From the NCBI GenBank assembly GCA_017445585.1, contig JAFSTX010000004.1:1-41903 (forward strand): 41,903 bases of DNA, given 5' to 3'. The notes under the pieces are model-generated. The model was not told the origin of the DNA. It made no database searches and saw only the letters and a program-made list of their open reading frames with translations. Each line of letters opens with the position of its first letter. Within the stretch, counting starts at the first letter, position 1. Both the position numbers and the translations under genes were made by a program. The DNA is from Lachnospiraceae bacterium. GTDB lineage: Bacteria > Bacillota > Clostridia > Lachnospirales > Lachnospiraceae. This document shows positions 16,401-24,188 of the stretch, piece by piece.

Positions 16401-16791
16401 GGCCGTCTACAGGCGCATTGCCCAGATCGAGACCGAGGAAGAAAAGGACGACGTGCAGGACGAACTGATCGACCGCTTCGGAGACATACCCCTGCCCGCT
16501 CAGAACCTTCTGCAGGTGGCCCTGCTGCGCGCGGCGGCGCACGAAGCTTATATCACGGAGATCACGGGAGACCGCGGCAGCGTCCGCATCCGGATGTACC
16601 CGCACGCACCGATAGACGGGACCAGGGTGGCGCCTCTGCTGGCGCGTTACAAGGGCGACATCAGGGTGTCCGCAGGGAGCGAGACGGTCTTTACCTATAC
16701 CGATCAGCGCAAAGTAAATACCACCACGCCGCGTTTTCTGGAGTCGCTCGGACGCATCATCGCGGATATCGGGGATCTGACTGACAAGTGA
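13450..16791 (+). CDS. mfd: transcription-repair coupling factor Mfd
   Basis: A 1113-residue DNA translocase that removes RNA polymerase stalled at DNA damage and recruits UvrA. The order of parts is normal: UvrB-like N-terminal region (to about 330); RNA-polymerase-interacting Tudor/CarD-like domain (about 434-500, [20 protein letters not shown]); RecG-like helicase with Walker [10 protein letters not shown] near 592, DEEQ box IIDEEQRFG near 692, the TATPIPRT motif and [12 protein letters not shown]; then the TRCF C-terminal domain from about 950. The ribosome site before ATG 13450 is weak (AGAGAGA), so coupling from pth 39 bp upstream may matter. Confidence 0.98.
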   Translation: MKTDTPLGALAELAEVRRTLEKGRGPALITGCIDSCKAYLAGELADEERFSLFVTYNETRTAEIAADFESFGRSVGVFPAKDLLFYDADVHSGVLERRRMETVKRLISGEKCIVVTSVDALLERMRPLSDIKGSVIELMPGEEIPVTELVQRLSQLGYERLPQAEAPGEFAVRGGIIDVYTLSDENPVRIELFGDEVDSLRSFDPETQRSLENLEIFTIYPAGEGAPDPAFDRSLLDYFPEDTRIFIDEPSRMAEKADAVAGEYQESMVRRLESGMSDEHEPAALFDTEEVFAALARRRTCALTSIDTKAGGLKYAYACQLQAQAVPSYQGHFENLTADLKNWKKDKARVILLAGSASRAQRLAGDLSEYGIKAIFTTDRKPSPDPGMVMVVPGNLKRGFGYPMIRFYVLTEGDLFGGMRKKKRSYKSDHGKAVTELSSLSVGDYVIHENHGLGIYQGTERIERGGIARDYMKITYGDGGNLYLPVTQMNLLQKYADSDTEGTPRLNRLGGNEWARTKTRVKSAVKEIAQELVALYSARSRGEGVAYSPDTVWQREFEEQFPYEETDDQIKAIEETKADMESGRIMDRLICGDVGFGKTEIAIRAAFKAVQDGKQVAYLVPTTILAQQHYNTFMQRLADYGPEVAMLSRFRTPAEQKKTIEALRKGRVDIVIGTHRLLSKDVSFKDLGLLIIDEEQRFGVADKEKIKQMRINVDVLSLTATPIPRTLHMSLIGVRDMSLLRQAPLERMPIQTYVMEYNDEIVREAVAREIARGGQVYYVYNRVSDIAKVASRVSELVPDAVVAFAHGQMHEKDLEQIMMDFVNGQIDVLVSTTIVETGLDISNVNTMIIHDADRYGLAQLYQLRGRVGRSSRTAYAFMLYHRDRMLKEKAEKRLSAIREYTELGSGIRIAMRDLELRGAGNLLGAQQHGHMEAVGYDMYCKLLGDAVREIKGETKVTEDFETDMDISIDAYLPDEYVLNQSQRMAVYRRIAQIETEEEKDDVQDELIDRFGDIPLPAQNLLQVALLRAAAHEAYITEITGDRGSVRIRMYPHAPIDGTRVAPLLARYKGDIRVSAGSETVFTYTDQRKVNTTTPRFLESLGRIIADIGDLTDK

Positions 16792-16853
16792 TACGGCGGG
16801 CGCCGGCATCTGATCGGACTTGCGCCGGCAGCAGATACAGCGGGCGCGTTTTC

Positions 16854-16882
16854 TTGACTACGACGTCCTTTTCATCTACAAT
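16854..16882 (+). promoter_or_regulatory. promoter of the microprotein-TPR operon
   Basis: TTGACT (16854-16859), 17 bp, TACAAT (16877-16882). It lies between mfd and the 45-codon gene, with a leader of about 25 nt. Confidence 0.75.
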
Positions 16883-16913
16883 AACCAAATACATCGTGTA
16901 TGAGGAAACAGCC

Positions 16914-17051
16914 ATGATAGATTTTGAAGAAGAGCTCGGCAAATACAAGCCCAGCAAAGAAGTCGAACAGACAGAGAACATCATCATGAACATGGACCTG
17001 CGGGACATGACGGATATCATGCTGGATATCCTGAAGGATAAAGAGGTCTGA
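16914..17051 (+). CDS. 45-residue acidic microprotein of unknown function
   Basis: It reads MIDFEEELGKYKPSKEVEQT and continues to ILKDKEV; acidic, helical and without membrane segments. The ATG at 16914 has GAGGAAA about 5 nt upstream and a good promoter 30 bp further up, so it is a real first gene of an operon rather than part of the longer open frame that runs in from upstream. Its stop is 17 bp before the zinc-ribbon/TPR gene. The family is not recognised. It may be a partner or regulator of the downstream protein; this is inference from position only. Confidence 0.7.
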   Translation: MIDFEEELGKYKPSKEVEQTENIIMNMDLRDMTDIMLDILKDKEV

Positions 17052-17068
17052 GGCACGAGGGAGACAGG

Positions 17069-18427
17069 ATGATCTGTTATCAGTGCGGCAGCGTGCTCGG
17101 CTCCGGCAGGCATTGTCTTCATTGCGGAGCGAATATCACTGTCTACAGAAGAATAGTCCGCACCTCCAACGCCTACTACAATGCGGCGCTGGAGCAGGCG
17201 CATGTCAGGAATCTGACCGCGGCGGCCGCATCGCTGGAAAAGGCGCTTGAGTACGACAAAAAGAACACCAAGGCGAGGAATCTCCTGGGTCTGATCTTCT
17301 ATGAGCTCGGAGAGATCACGGAAGCCCTGATACAGTGGGTTATCAGCAAGGATTTTCAGCCTCACGACAATCCCGCCGGGTACTATCTCTCGGAGATCCA
17401 GGGCGACAAGCGTCTGCTCGAGAGCATGAACCAGGCTGTCAAAAAATACAATCAGGCCCTGGAAAATGCCCGCCATGACGGCGTGGATCTGGCCATAATC
17501 CAGCTGCGCAGCGTCATCGGGATGAGTCCGAACTATCTTAAGGCCTATCAGCTGCTCTCTCTTCTGTACATCAATGAGGGTGAGCTCTCCAAGGCCGGCA
17601 AGCTCATAAAGCGCGGTCTGCAGATAGACAAAGGCAACGTCACGCTGCTGAGGTATTCCAGAGAGACAAAAGGCAGGATCGGACACAGGACCCGCAAGGA
17701 GGCGCTGGCCGATATGACCAGAGAGCTGGCAGGCGCTGACGTGATAGTGCCGCAGTACACCGAGAATTCGCGCGTAAAGCAGCTTCTCATCGGTGCCGGG
17801 ATCGGCGCCGCGGTACTGCTCGCGGCGTATTTCTTTCTGATCAGACCGTCGATCTCGCGTTCCTCGAGCAATGTGATCAATCAGAACGCCATCTCGTACT
17901 ACGAGAAGATCGAAGACAAGGACGCCCGCATCGAGGCGCTCTCCTCGCGGCTCGAGAGCATTCAGGAAGATATCGAGTACAATGAACGGCAGATTGCCAT
18001 CTACACGGGAGAAGACGGGTCGTTGACGAATTACAACAGGATCATCACCGCCCTCAATCAGATCAGGAACAAAGAATACACGGAGCTTCTGGATCTTTTT
18101 CCGACCATCAATCCTGATGTCATCACCGAGGACTCTTTTGCGGAGGCCTACGCGTACGTGGAGAAATTCGTCGGAAGCGACGCCATGCTTTCGGGCATCA
18201 TGGAGGGAGCACTGAGCAGTTTTTCTGCTTATAAATACAAGGAATGCAGGGAGATCTGTCAGAAATGCCTCGACATCAATCCCAATTACGCGCAGGCCAT
18301 TTATTATATGGGTCTTTCTTTCGAAGCCGAAGGAAATGACTCGGCGGCGGCCCCGTACTTCCGCGAGATCGTGGAGAAATTCCCTTCGAGCGAATACTAC
18401 GATCTGGCTAAAAGACGGGTCTCCTAA
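17069..18427 (+). CDS. zinc-ribbon and tetratricopeptide-repeat membrane protein
   Basis: A 452-residue protein. Residues 3-19 hold two CxxC knuckles (CYQC ... CLHC), a short zinc ribbon at the very N-terminus. Helical TPR-like repeats follow (about 35-200, for example NAYYNAALEQAHVRNLTAAA and AYQLLSLLYINEGELSKAGK). A single transmembrane segment lies at about 238-258. Then comes a coiled coil (about 280-315) and a final pair of TPR units (CREICQKCLDINPNYAQAIY). The N-terminal half should be cytoplasmic and the C-terminal half outside or the reverse; charges around the segment suggest N-in. It is probably a scaffold for a complex; the partner is unknown. Its last codons overlap the convergent regulator gene by 4 bp. 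Confidence 0.85.
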   Translation: MICYQCGSVLGSGRHCLHCGANITVYRRIVRTSNAYYNAALEQAHVRNLTAAAASLEKALEYDKKNTKARNLLGLIFYELGEITEALIQWVISKDFQPHDNPAGYYLSEIQGDKRLLESMNQAVKKYNQALENARHDGVDLAIIQLRSVIGMSPNYLKAYQLLSLLYINEGELSKAGKLIKRGLQIDKGNVTLLRYSRETKGRIGHRTRKEALADMTRELAGADVIVPQYTENSRVKQLLIGAGIGAAVLLAAYFFLIRPSISRSSSNVINQNAISYYEKIEDKDARIEALSSRLESIQEDIEYNERQIAIYTGEDGSLTNYNRIITALNQIRNKEYTELLDLFPTINPDVITEDSFAEAYAYVEKFVGSDAMLSGIMEGALSSFSAYKYKECREICQKCLDINPNYAQAIYYMGLSFEAEGNDSAAAPYFREIVEKFPSSEYYDLAKRRVS

Positions 18428-18741
18428 AAAAGCGTTCTTTCAAGGATAAAACGTATCACGGCTTTTTCCTCGTCGCTCGCACCGGGCAGGCGCAGGATCA
18501 CCGAGAGGTCACTTTCCGAGAATCCGGAGTATGGCAGCGGCGTATCGCACAGTCCGAGCAGATAGTCAGTGCTCACGTCAAACAGTGCAGATATCCGTAC
18601 CAGCATATCCGCGGGCGGCTGACGAAGTCCCCGCTCATAGGAGCTGTATGCTGCTCTTGATATATACAGAGCCTTCGCTGTGCAAAGCTGAGTGAGTCCC
18701 TTTGCTTTGCGAAGACATACAAGCCTTTCAGTAACTATCAT
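18424..18741 (-). CDS. Xre-family helix-turn-helix regulator
   Basis: A 105-residue protein. The N-terminal Cro/C1-type domain (about 7-62) reads LRKAKGLTQLCTAKALYISR followed by AAYSSYERGLRQPPADMLVR; SYERG is the usual recognition-helix end. FDVSTDYLLGL closes the fold. The C-terminal 40 residues are likely for dimerisation or sensing. The ATG follows AAGGAGG closely on the minus strand. It is divergent from tsaC (76 bp apart), and a possible minus-strand promoter (TTGTTT, 16 bp, TAGAAT) lies in that gap. It overlaps the TPR gene at the 3' ends. Targets are unknown. Confidence 0.9.
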   Translation of the reverse strand: MIVTERLVCLRKAKGLTQLCTAKALYISRAAYSSYERGLRQPPADMLVRISALFDVSTDYLLGLCDTPLPYSGFSESDLSVILRLPGASDEEKAVIRFILERTLF

Positions 18742-18817
18742 GGCTTTGCCTCCTTTTTAAAGGGAAGAAAGACCCACGCGGACAATTCTAAAAATCAGAA
18801 AGAATAAAACAAGACGA

Positions 18818-19870
18818 ATGGTCACTAAGATAATACATGCGGACAGAGAGACGATAACACCGGACGACCTTGCGGAGGCGGGCGAGATCATACGCGGAGG
18901 CGGCCTTGTGGCTTTTCCTACGGAGACCGTGTACGGGCTCGGCGGCAATGCCCTCGACCCGGACGCCTCTGCAAGGATTTATGCTGCGAAGGGGCGTCCC
19001 TCGGACAATCCTCTGATCGTGCACATCGCTGACATGAGCGAGCTGGCTCCTCTCGCGAATGAGATCCCGCCCATGGCCAAAAGCCTCGCCGGGCGGTGGT
19101 GGCCGGGTCCGATGACGCTGATCATGAAAAAAAGCCCGGCCGTCCCCCGCGCGACGACGGGAGGCCTGGAGACCGTGGCTGTGAGGATGCCTTCGCATCC
19201 GGTTGCCGCGGCGCTGATCAGGGCTGCGGGAGTGCCCATAGCTGCTCCGAGCGCGAACCTCTCCGGCAGACCGAGTCCCACGTCGGCCTCGCACGTCATC
19301 GAGGACCTGGACGGCCGCGTAGATATGATAATCGACGGAGGGAACTCTGATATAGGACTTGAGTCCACGATAATAGATCTGACCGGTGAAGAGCCCGAGC
19401 TTTTGCGGCCGGGTTTCGTCACGATAGAGGAGATCCGTGCGCTGACGGGAAGTGCCGGGGTGGACCCGGCTGTATTTGCTCCGCCGTCTGAGGATCTTCG
19501 CCCGAAGGCGCCGGGTATGAAGTACCGGCACTATGCGCCGAAGGCTCCCCTTACCATAGTTGAGGGAGAGGCGGAAGCGGTCGCCGCAAGGATCGGCGGG
19601 CTGTGCAGGGAGGCTGCCGCCTCGGGTAAGAGGTGCGGCGTCATCTGCAGCCGTCAGATGGCCGGCAGGATAGACGCGCCTCTGATCAGGATCCTTGGAG
19701 AAGAGGGAAGCGCGGATGACGCGGCACGTTCTCTTTTTGCCGCGCTCAGAGAGATGGACGAGAAAGAGGCAGATCTGATATATGCGGAGAGTCTGCCGGA
19801 CGAGGGGCTTGGGATGGCGGTGATGAACCGGCTTCGCAAAGCCGCCGGATATAATATCATCAGAGTATAA
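18818..19870 (+). CDS. tsaC: threonylcarbamoyl-AMP synthase (Sua5 type)
   Basis: Makes threonylcarbamoyl-adenylate from threonine, bicarbonate and ATP for t6A37 modification of ANN-reading tRNAs. The 350-residue length shows the long Sua5 form: an N-terminal YrdC domain (about 10-205; GGLVAFPTETVYGLG, AAKGRPSDNPL with the K-x-R signature, PSANLSGRPSPT) and a C-terminal Sua5 domain (from about 225) after the linker PGMKYRHYAPKAPL. The ribosome site before ATG 18818 is poor. A dCMP deaminase gene follows after 12 bp, so the two are probably cotranscribed. Confidence 0.95.
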   Translation: MVTKIIHADRETITPDDLAEAGEIIRGGGLVAFPTETVYGLGGNALDPDASARIYAAKGRPSDNPLIVHIADMSELAPLANEIPPMAKSLAGRWWPGPMTLIMKKSPAVPRATTGGLETVAVRMPSHPVAAALIRAAGVPIAAPSANLSGRPSPTSASHVIEDLDGRVDMIIDGGNSDIGLESTIIDLTGEEPELLRPGFVTIEEIRALTGSAGVDPAVFAPPSEDLRPKAPGMKYRHYAPKAPLTIVEGEAEAVAARIGGLCREAAASGKRCGVICSRQMAGRIDAPLIRILGEEGSADDAARSLFAALREMDEKEADLIYAESLPDEGLGMAVMNRLRKAAGYNIIRV

Positions 19871-19882
19871 AGGAGGAAGGCC

Positions 19883-20368
19883 ATGTCGGAAAAGAGAAGA
19901 GATTACATCAGTTGGGACGAGTATTTCATGGGAGTGGCGATGCTGAGCGGGATGCGCTCCAAGGATCCGAGCACACAGGTCGGAGCCTGCATAGTCAGTC
20001 CACAGAACAAGATCCTCTCCATGGGATACAACGGTTTTCCAATGGGCTGCTCCGACGAGGATTTCCCCTGGGCCAGAGAGGGTGACCCCTTTGACACGAA
20101 ATATTTCTATGTGGCTCACAGTGAGCTGAACGCGATCCTCAATTACCGCGGCACGGGACTTGACGGGAGCAAGATATACGTCTCGCTCTTCCCCTGCAAC
20201 GAATGTGCCAAAGCCATCATCCAGGCCGGCATCAGGACCGTGATTTACGCCGACGACAAATATGCCAAAACTCCGGCGACGCAGGCCTCCAAGCGCATGT
20301 TCGACGCTGCCGGGGTGAGGTACTATCAGTATCAGCCCACAGGCAGAAAAGTGGAGATAAATCTTTGA
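19883..20368 (+). CDS. dCMP deaminase (ComE-B/cytidine deaminase-like zinc enzyme)
   Basis: A 161-residue zinc-dependent deaminase, probably converting dCMP to dUMP for thymidylate synthesis. The zinc ligands are His79 and catalytic Glu81 in AHSELNAI, with Cys105 and Cys108 in PCNEC. The allosteric/nucleotide region shows STQVGACIV and MGYNGFPMG, as in bacterial dCMP deaminases. The active-site motif is HSE rather than HAE; other residues are standard. AAAGGAGGAAGG precedes the ATG. It is preceded by tsaC (12 bp) and followed after 3 bp by the 809-residue gene. Confidence 0.93.
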   Translation: MSEKRRDYISWDEYFMGVAMLSGMRSKDPSTQVGACIVSPQNKILSMGYNGFPMGCSDEDFPWAREGDPFDTKYFYVAHSELNAILNYRGTGLDGSKIYVSLFPCNECAKAIIQAGIRTVIYADDKYAKTPATQASKRMFDAAGVRYYQYQPTGRKVEINL

Positions 20369-20371
20369 TCC

Positions 20372-22801
20372 ATGAATAAACCCCTGCTCAAAAGCTTAGT
20401 ATTCGGCGCGGTGTTTGTCATCGCGGCGGTGATCATCTTCCTCTCTTCGGGTCCGTCCGCGGAGAGGGAGATCTCATATACGGTCCTCGGCGAGAGCCGC
20501 CTGCCCGTGCTCCATCTATATGCGGGCAGCGTGCGCGTCAATCCCCTTACGGGCTACAGCGGAGATGTCTGCACCGGCGAAGCGATGGAGAGCCTGACGC
20601 CGCTCGGAGAGGACCGGGTGATACCTTTTGACATAGAGACCGGCGGGAGCAATATCACCGGTATCGTCTACGAGATCAGGAGCATTGACGGAGACGATCT
20701 GATAGAAAGGACTTCTCTGGATACCTGGCAGACCGATGCTTCAGGCAGTGCGCACGGTCAGATGCGCATAAAGGACATCATCGATGACGGCAGGCAGTAC
20801 ATGCTCTGCGTCAAACTGACGACGGAGAGGGAGAGGGATATAGCCTACTACTCCCGAATCGTCAGGAGCAGCTCCATTCATTTACAGGAGATGCTGGATT
20901 ATGTGACGGATTTCCATGCATCAACCTTTGATACGGCTGCCATAGACAAATATGCTATCAACTGGGAGCCCGACGGCACGGGGGACGATGAGGCGCTCTC
21001 CCGCGTGGATATCCATTCCAGTTTTCGCAATCTTACTTACCGTTCCCTTCCCGTGGAGCAGGTCGGCGAGCCGCAGCTGACCGTCCTGGATATGGACGAG
21101 AGCTTCGGGTCTTTCAGATACGATTATCTGCTCAGGGCGCGCAATGAGAACGGCATCACCGACTATTATTCCATGACGGAGTTTTTCTGTCTTCAGTGGA
21201 CCAAACAGCGCTTTTACCTGATGAAGTACGAGCGCAGGATGACGCAGGCTTTTTCCGTGGTCAGGGACGTCATCACTTCCGAGGCGATAAACTTCGGGAT
21301 CTGCGATCCGGAGGATGTGCAGCTGAGCGTCTCCCCTGAGGAAAAGAGCGCGGCCTTTGTCGTCGCCGGAGAACTCTGGGTTCACAACAGGGACAAAGGC
21401 ACGCTCGCGCAGGTTTTTACCATGACGGAGCAGGCATATGTCAGCGGCCGTCTCCATCGCGACTACGACATTCGGATAATGGACGTCAGGGACGACGGAG
21501 GGGTGGATTTCATGGTCTACGGGTACATGAACCGCGGAAGCCATGAAGGAGAGAACGGGCTGTCCTACTATCGTTACGATGCGGCAGGCGGTATGCTGAC
21601 GGAAGCACTTTATATGTCGACGGGACACGGATTTGACCTGATTTCGGACTGGATGGATACTCTGTGCACGAAGATCGGAAACCAGATATATTTCCTTTTT
21701 GACAATACACTCTACTCTATGGACCAGGTCGGCGCGGAAATCGTAAGGATGGTGGAGGACACCCTCGGGCACCGTCTCATAGTGAACGCATCTCAGGACA
21801 CCGTGGCCTGGAGTTCAGAGATCAGGGACGGCCTTGCCCAGCAGATCAGGGTCCGAACGCTTGGCACGGATGAGAATTATTCACTGACAGCGGGCGAAGG
21901 AGAATACATACGGGGTGAGGGCTTTGTAGACAGCGATTTTGCGGCGACGATCGGAGAGACCGCGAAGATAGGATTCTATGGCCTGGAGGAACTGCTCCCG
22001 CGCCACGCGCTCACGGTTACCGATCCGACGGGAGCCGAGATCGCCCGCTACGAGAAGAACGGTGTGTTCATATCCGACGCGGAGGTCGGCAGCGGCAAGA
22101 TCATCCTTAAGCGTCTGCGCAGTGTCGAAGGTGCATACCGGATCATCGAGGACGAGGTCCTGATGCAGAACGACAGAGACGTCCCCGAAAAAACAGAGAA
22201 GCTGGTCACGTCCTTCGCTGAAACGCGCCTCAAGATCCGCAGTTTTCCGTGGAAGAGCGACGGCAACGCCGATATGTCGGTGCCGGGTATGATATCTGCT
22301 TATGAAGGAAGCCTTACCCCTTCGTCAGCGGACACGGCAGAGCACTTTTTTGCGTATGCAGGAGGACGCCTTTACGGCGTATACGAGAGAGCGGGCGAGG
22401 CGATGAGAGCCGTCCGCGATGAGATGGGTTATGTCACAGATGTCCGCGGTTACCGGGTCTGGAACCGCAGTGCAAAACACATCGCCCGCACGAGCGCTGC
22501 ATTGCCCGCCGGAGTCAGGAGCGATATGAGCGCGATGGCCCTGCTGGCGCTGTGGGACGAGGGAATGACCGTTTCGCTGCGTGATCAGGCGCTGCGCGAT
22601 CTGCTGCGCTTTATCGACAAAGGATCTCCGGTGGTCTTTCTCGATGGCGAGGACACGGTAAAGATCCTCGTCAGCTATGATCCGAACAGCGTCTGGATCT
22701 ACGATCTGCCCACAGGCGACACGTCCAGGATGAGCATGGATGACGCGGACGCCCTGCTGGAGGCAGGAAACCGCCGCATAGTTTCTTTTATAGCGGAATA
22801 G
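20372..22801 (+). CDS. large membrane-anchored extracytoplasmic protein, unknown function
   Basis: An 809-residue protein with one N-terminal hydrophobic segment (about 5-27) and no lipobox cysteine; the rest looks extracytoplasmic. Residues about 35-160 read like a beta-sandwich. A WD/beta-propeller-like middle part (about 320-560; for example AAFVVAGELWVHNRDKGTLA, NQIYFLFDNTLYSMDQVGAE) suggests repeated four-stranded units. The C-terminal 150 residues contain a helical segment with NRSAKHIARTSAALPAG and a final FLDGEDTVKILVSYDPNSVW region. No catalytic motif is recognised. The start lies 3 bp after the dCMP deaminase stop with only a distant GGAG. Its last four codons form the first copy of a 54-bp tandem repeat, so the 3' end has been duplicated downstream. 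Confidence 0.8.
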   Translation: MNKPLLKSLVFGAVFVIAAVIIFLSSGPSAEREISYTVLGESRLPVLHLYAGSVRVNPLTGYSGDVCTGEAMESLTPLGEDRVIPFDIETGGSNITGIVYEIRSIDGDDLIERTSLDTWQTDASGSAHGQMRIKDIIDDGRQYMLCVKLTTERERDIAYYSRIVRSSSIHLQEMLDYVTDFHASTFDTAAIDKYAINWEPDGTGDDEALSRVDIHSSFRNLTYRSLPVEQVGEPQLTVLDMDESFGSFRYDYLLRARNENGITDYYSMTEFFCLQWTKQRFYLMKYERRMTQAFSVVRDVITSEAINFGICDPEDVQLSVSPEEKSAAFVVAGELWVHNRDKGTLAQVFTMTEQAYVSGRLHRDYDIRIMDVRDDGGVDFMVYGYMNRGSHEGENGLSYYRYDAAGGMLTEALYMSTGHGFDLISDWMDTLCTKIGNQIYFLFDNTLYSMDQVGAEIVRMVEDTLGHRLIVNASQDTVAWSSEIRDGLAQQIRVRTLGTDENYSLTAGEGEYIRGEGFVDSDFAATIGETAKIGFYGLEELLPRHALTVTDPTGAEIARYEKNGVFISDAEVGSGKIILKRLRSVEGAYRIIEDEVLMQNDRDVPEKTEKLVTSFAETRLKIRSFPWKSDGNADMSVPGMISAYEGSLTPSSADTAEHFFAYAGGRLYGVYERAGEAMRAVRDEMGYVTDVRGYRVWNRSAKHIARTSAALPAGVRSDMSAMALLALWDEGMTVSLRDQALRDLLRFIDKGSPVVFLDGEDTVKILVSYDPNSVWIYDLPTGDTSRMSMDDADALLEAGNRRIVSFIAE

Positions 22802-22929
22802 TGGAAGGACCTGAGCGCCGTGCAGTCTGCCGCAAGGTCCTTTGTAGCGGAATAGTGGAAGGACCGGAGCGCCGTGCAGTCTGTCGCAAGGTTCTTTGTG
22901 GCGGAACAGTGGAAGGACCTGAGCGCCGC
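22791..22929 (+). repeat. 54-bp tandem repeat (about 2.6 copies) starting inside the 3' end of the 809-codon gene
   Basis: TAGCGGAATAGTGGAAGGAC recurs at 22791 and 22845 and, with changes, at 22899, an exact 54-bp spacing. The first copy contains the stop codon of the upstream gene. Inside each of the first two copies AAGGACC and GGTCCTT (or its G-U variant) can form a stem around a GC-rich loop followed by a short TTTG, so the unit may be a duplicated weak terminator. The third copy breaks off after GAGCGCCG. Confidence 0.85.
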
Positions 22930-23224
22930 GAGAAGAGAGCTTCTTTTATGGCGGGAGACGACTCGCCCACCCTCTCTGCATAAATCACAACTTTTCCAAA
23001 ATGATAACCAGGAGAATTTGACTGGAAAAATAGGAAAATCGCGAAAAATCAGCTGGAAAAACGAAATAGACTCAAAAAGTCGTTTACTGACGGCGGGTAC
23101 TATAGACAATTGCAGAGATTAAAAGATTCCTTTCTATCGGATGATGGAGAATGACGCAGCAGAGATGGCATCCAGATCGACTGATCATCAGCAGCTTTGC
23201 TGCACATAGCTTCCGACAAGAGAA

Positions 23225-23633
23225 TTCTGCTTAAATGGCAAGAAATCAGTGATTTGAGCAGAAAAACGAAGGTCGGCCGGCACAATGGCGGCAATATTTT
23301 CTGCTCAAATGGCTAGAAACCAGTGATTTGAGCAGAAAAACGAAGGCTAGTCGGCGCAATGGCGGCAGTATTTTCTGCTCAAATGGCAAGAAATCAGTGA
23401 TTTGAGCAGAAAAACGAAGGTCGGCCGGCGCAATGGCGGCAGTATTTTCTGCTCAAACGACAGGAAATCAGTGATTTGAGCAGAAAAACGAAGGCTGGTC
23501 AGCTCTATGGTGGCAGTATTATCTGCTCAAATGGCAAGAAATCAGTGATTTGAGCAGAAAAACGAAGGTCGGTCGGCGCAATGGCGGCAGTATTTTCTGC
23601 TCAAACGACAAGAAACCAGTGATTTGAGCAGAA
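23225..23633. repeat. palindromic tandem array B: six 74-bp units
   Basis: Left arms begin at 23225, 23299, 23373, 23447, 23521 and 23595, an exact 74-bp period. Each unit is the arm TTCTGCTCAAAT, a 15-nt loop (GGCAAGAAATCAGTG or close), the inverted arm ATTTGAGCAGAA and a 35-nt linker (AAACGAAGG, then a GC-rich part ending GGCGGCAGTATT). All six right arms are identical; left arms vary (TTAAAT in unit 1; CAAAC in units 4 and 6; TATC in unit 5). The last unit stops after its right arm at 23633. The loop end and right arm form a nested dyad AAATCAGTGATTT. No T-tract, frame or protein is associated. Confidence 0.92.
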
Positions 23634-23851
23634 GGGAGAGAACAGAAGAGTGATCGGTGAGAATTTCAGGAGTTCTGTCGACATTCTGTTTTTTTGCAGA
23701 GAGATATATGCTGGTACGTCAGGATGCCACCCCGGGACGGCTAAAAACATATCATATAAATCAATAAACACGGTTAAGTCACGATTAATTCATGCAAAAA
23801 AGATCATCCCATACATAATTGTCCCGATCAAAAAACCCGTAAGGGCGTTGG

Positions 23852-24099
23852 CTCACCCGCAAACTACCCATAAGACAGCTGACTCACCCGCAAACTACCC
23901 GTAAGACAGCTGGCTCACCCGCAAACTACCCATAAGACAGTTGACTCACTCGCAAACTACCCATAAGACAGTTGACTCACCCGCAAACTACCCATAAGAC
24001 AGCTGACTCACCCGCAAACTACCCGTAAGACAGCTGACTCGCTTGTGAACCGCCTGTAAGACAGCTGACTCGCCCGCAACCTGCCGCCGAGTCCTCGCC
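23852..24099. repeat. 31-bp tandem repeat, about eight copies
   Basis: The unit CTCACCCGCAAACTACCCAT + AAGACAGCTGA recurs with CTC at 23852, 23883, 23914, 23945, 23976, 24007, 24038 and 24069, an exact 31-bp spacing. The first six copies differ by one or two bases; copies 7 and 8 are degenerate. There are no unique spacers, so it is not CRISPR, and 31 is not a multiple of 3, so it is not coding. It ends about 27 bp before the -35 element of murA. Confidence 0.92.
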
Positions 24100-24126
24100 G
24101 AATTGTTACGATAATATTAAATCATA

Positions 24127-24155
24127 TTTACAAAAACAGTGCCTCATGGTAGAAT
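24127..24155 (+). promoter_or_regulatory. promoter of murA
   Basis: TTTACA (24127-24132), 17 bp, TAGAAT (24150-24155). It lies 33 bp before the murA start codon and just downstream of the 31-bp repeats. Confidence 0.75.
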
Positions 24156-24188
24156 AAAATCCAAATATAGGCATTATGGGAGCATAGA

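Larger units (their letters stand above)
22802..24188. other. 1.4-kb gene-free, repeat-rich intergenic region
   Basis: It contains no convincing gene; short open frames here run through repeats and lack ribosome sites. From left: remaining 54-bp copies (to 22929), an A-rich stretch (22980-23100), a short GCAGC/GCTGC hairpin (about 23190-23203), the six-unit 74-bp palindromic array B (23225-23633), and a possible weak terminator (AACAGAA 23641-23647 with TTCTGTT 23684-23690, then T5). An AT-rich stretch (23740-23836), the 31-bp array (23852-24099) and the murA promoter follow. Confidence 0.8.

Noticed and set aside
23225-23633. CRISPR array (39-nt palindromic repeat plus 35-nt spacer)
   Set aside because: The 35-nt linkers are near-copies of each other rather than unique, no leader or cas gene is present, and arms are longer than usual CRISPR dyads.
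9820-23633. Integron attC sites, retron msd, IS or REPIN mobilised by a visible enzyme
   Set aside because: There are no gene cassettes between units, and no integrase, reverse transcriptase or transposase of any kind is in the window.
23650-23904. 84-codon open frame
   Set aside because: No ribosome site, low-complexity composition, and it runs into the 31-bp repeats.
23852-24099. CRISPR or coding minisatellite
   Set aside because: Repeats are directly adjacent with no spacers and the 31-bp period would break any reading frame.
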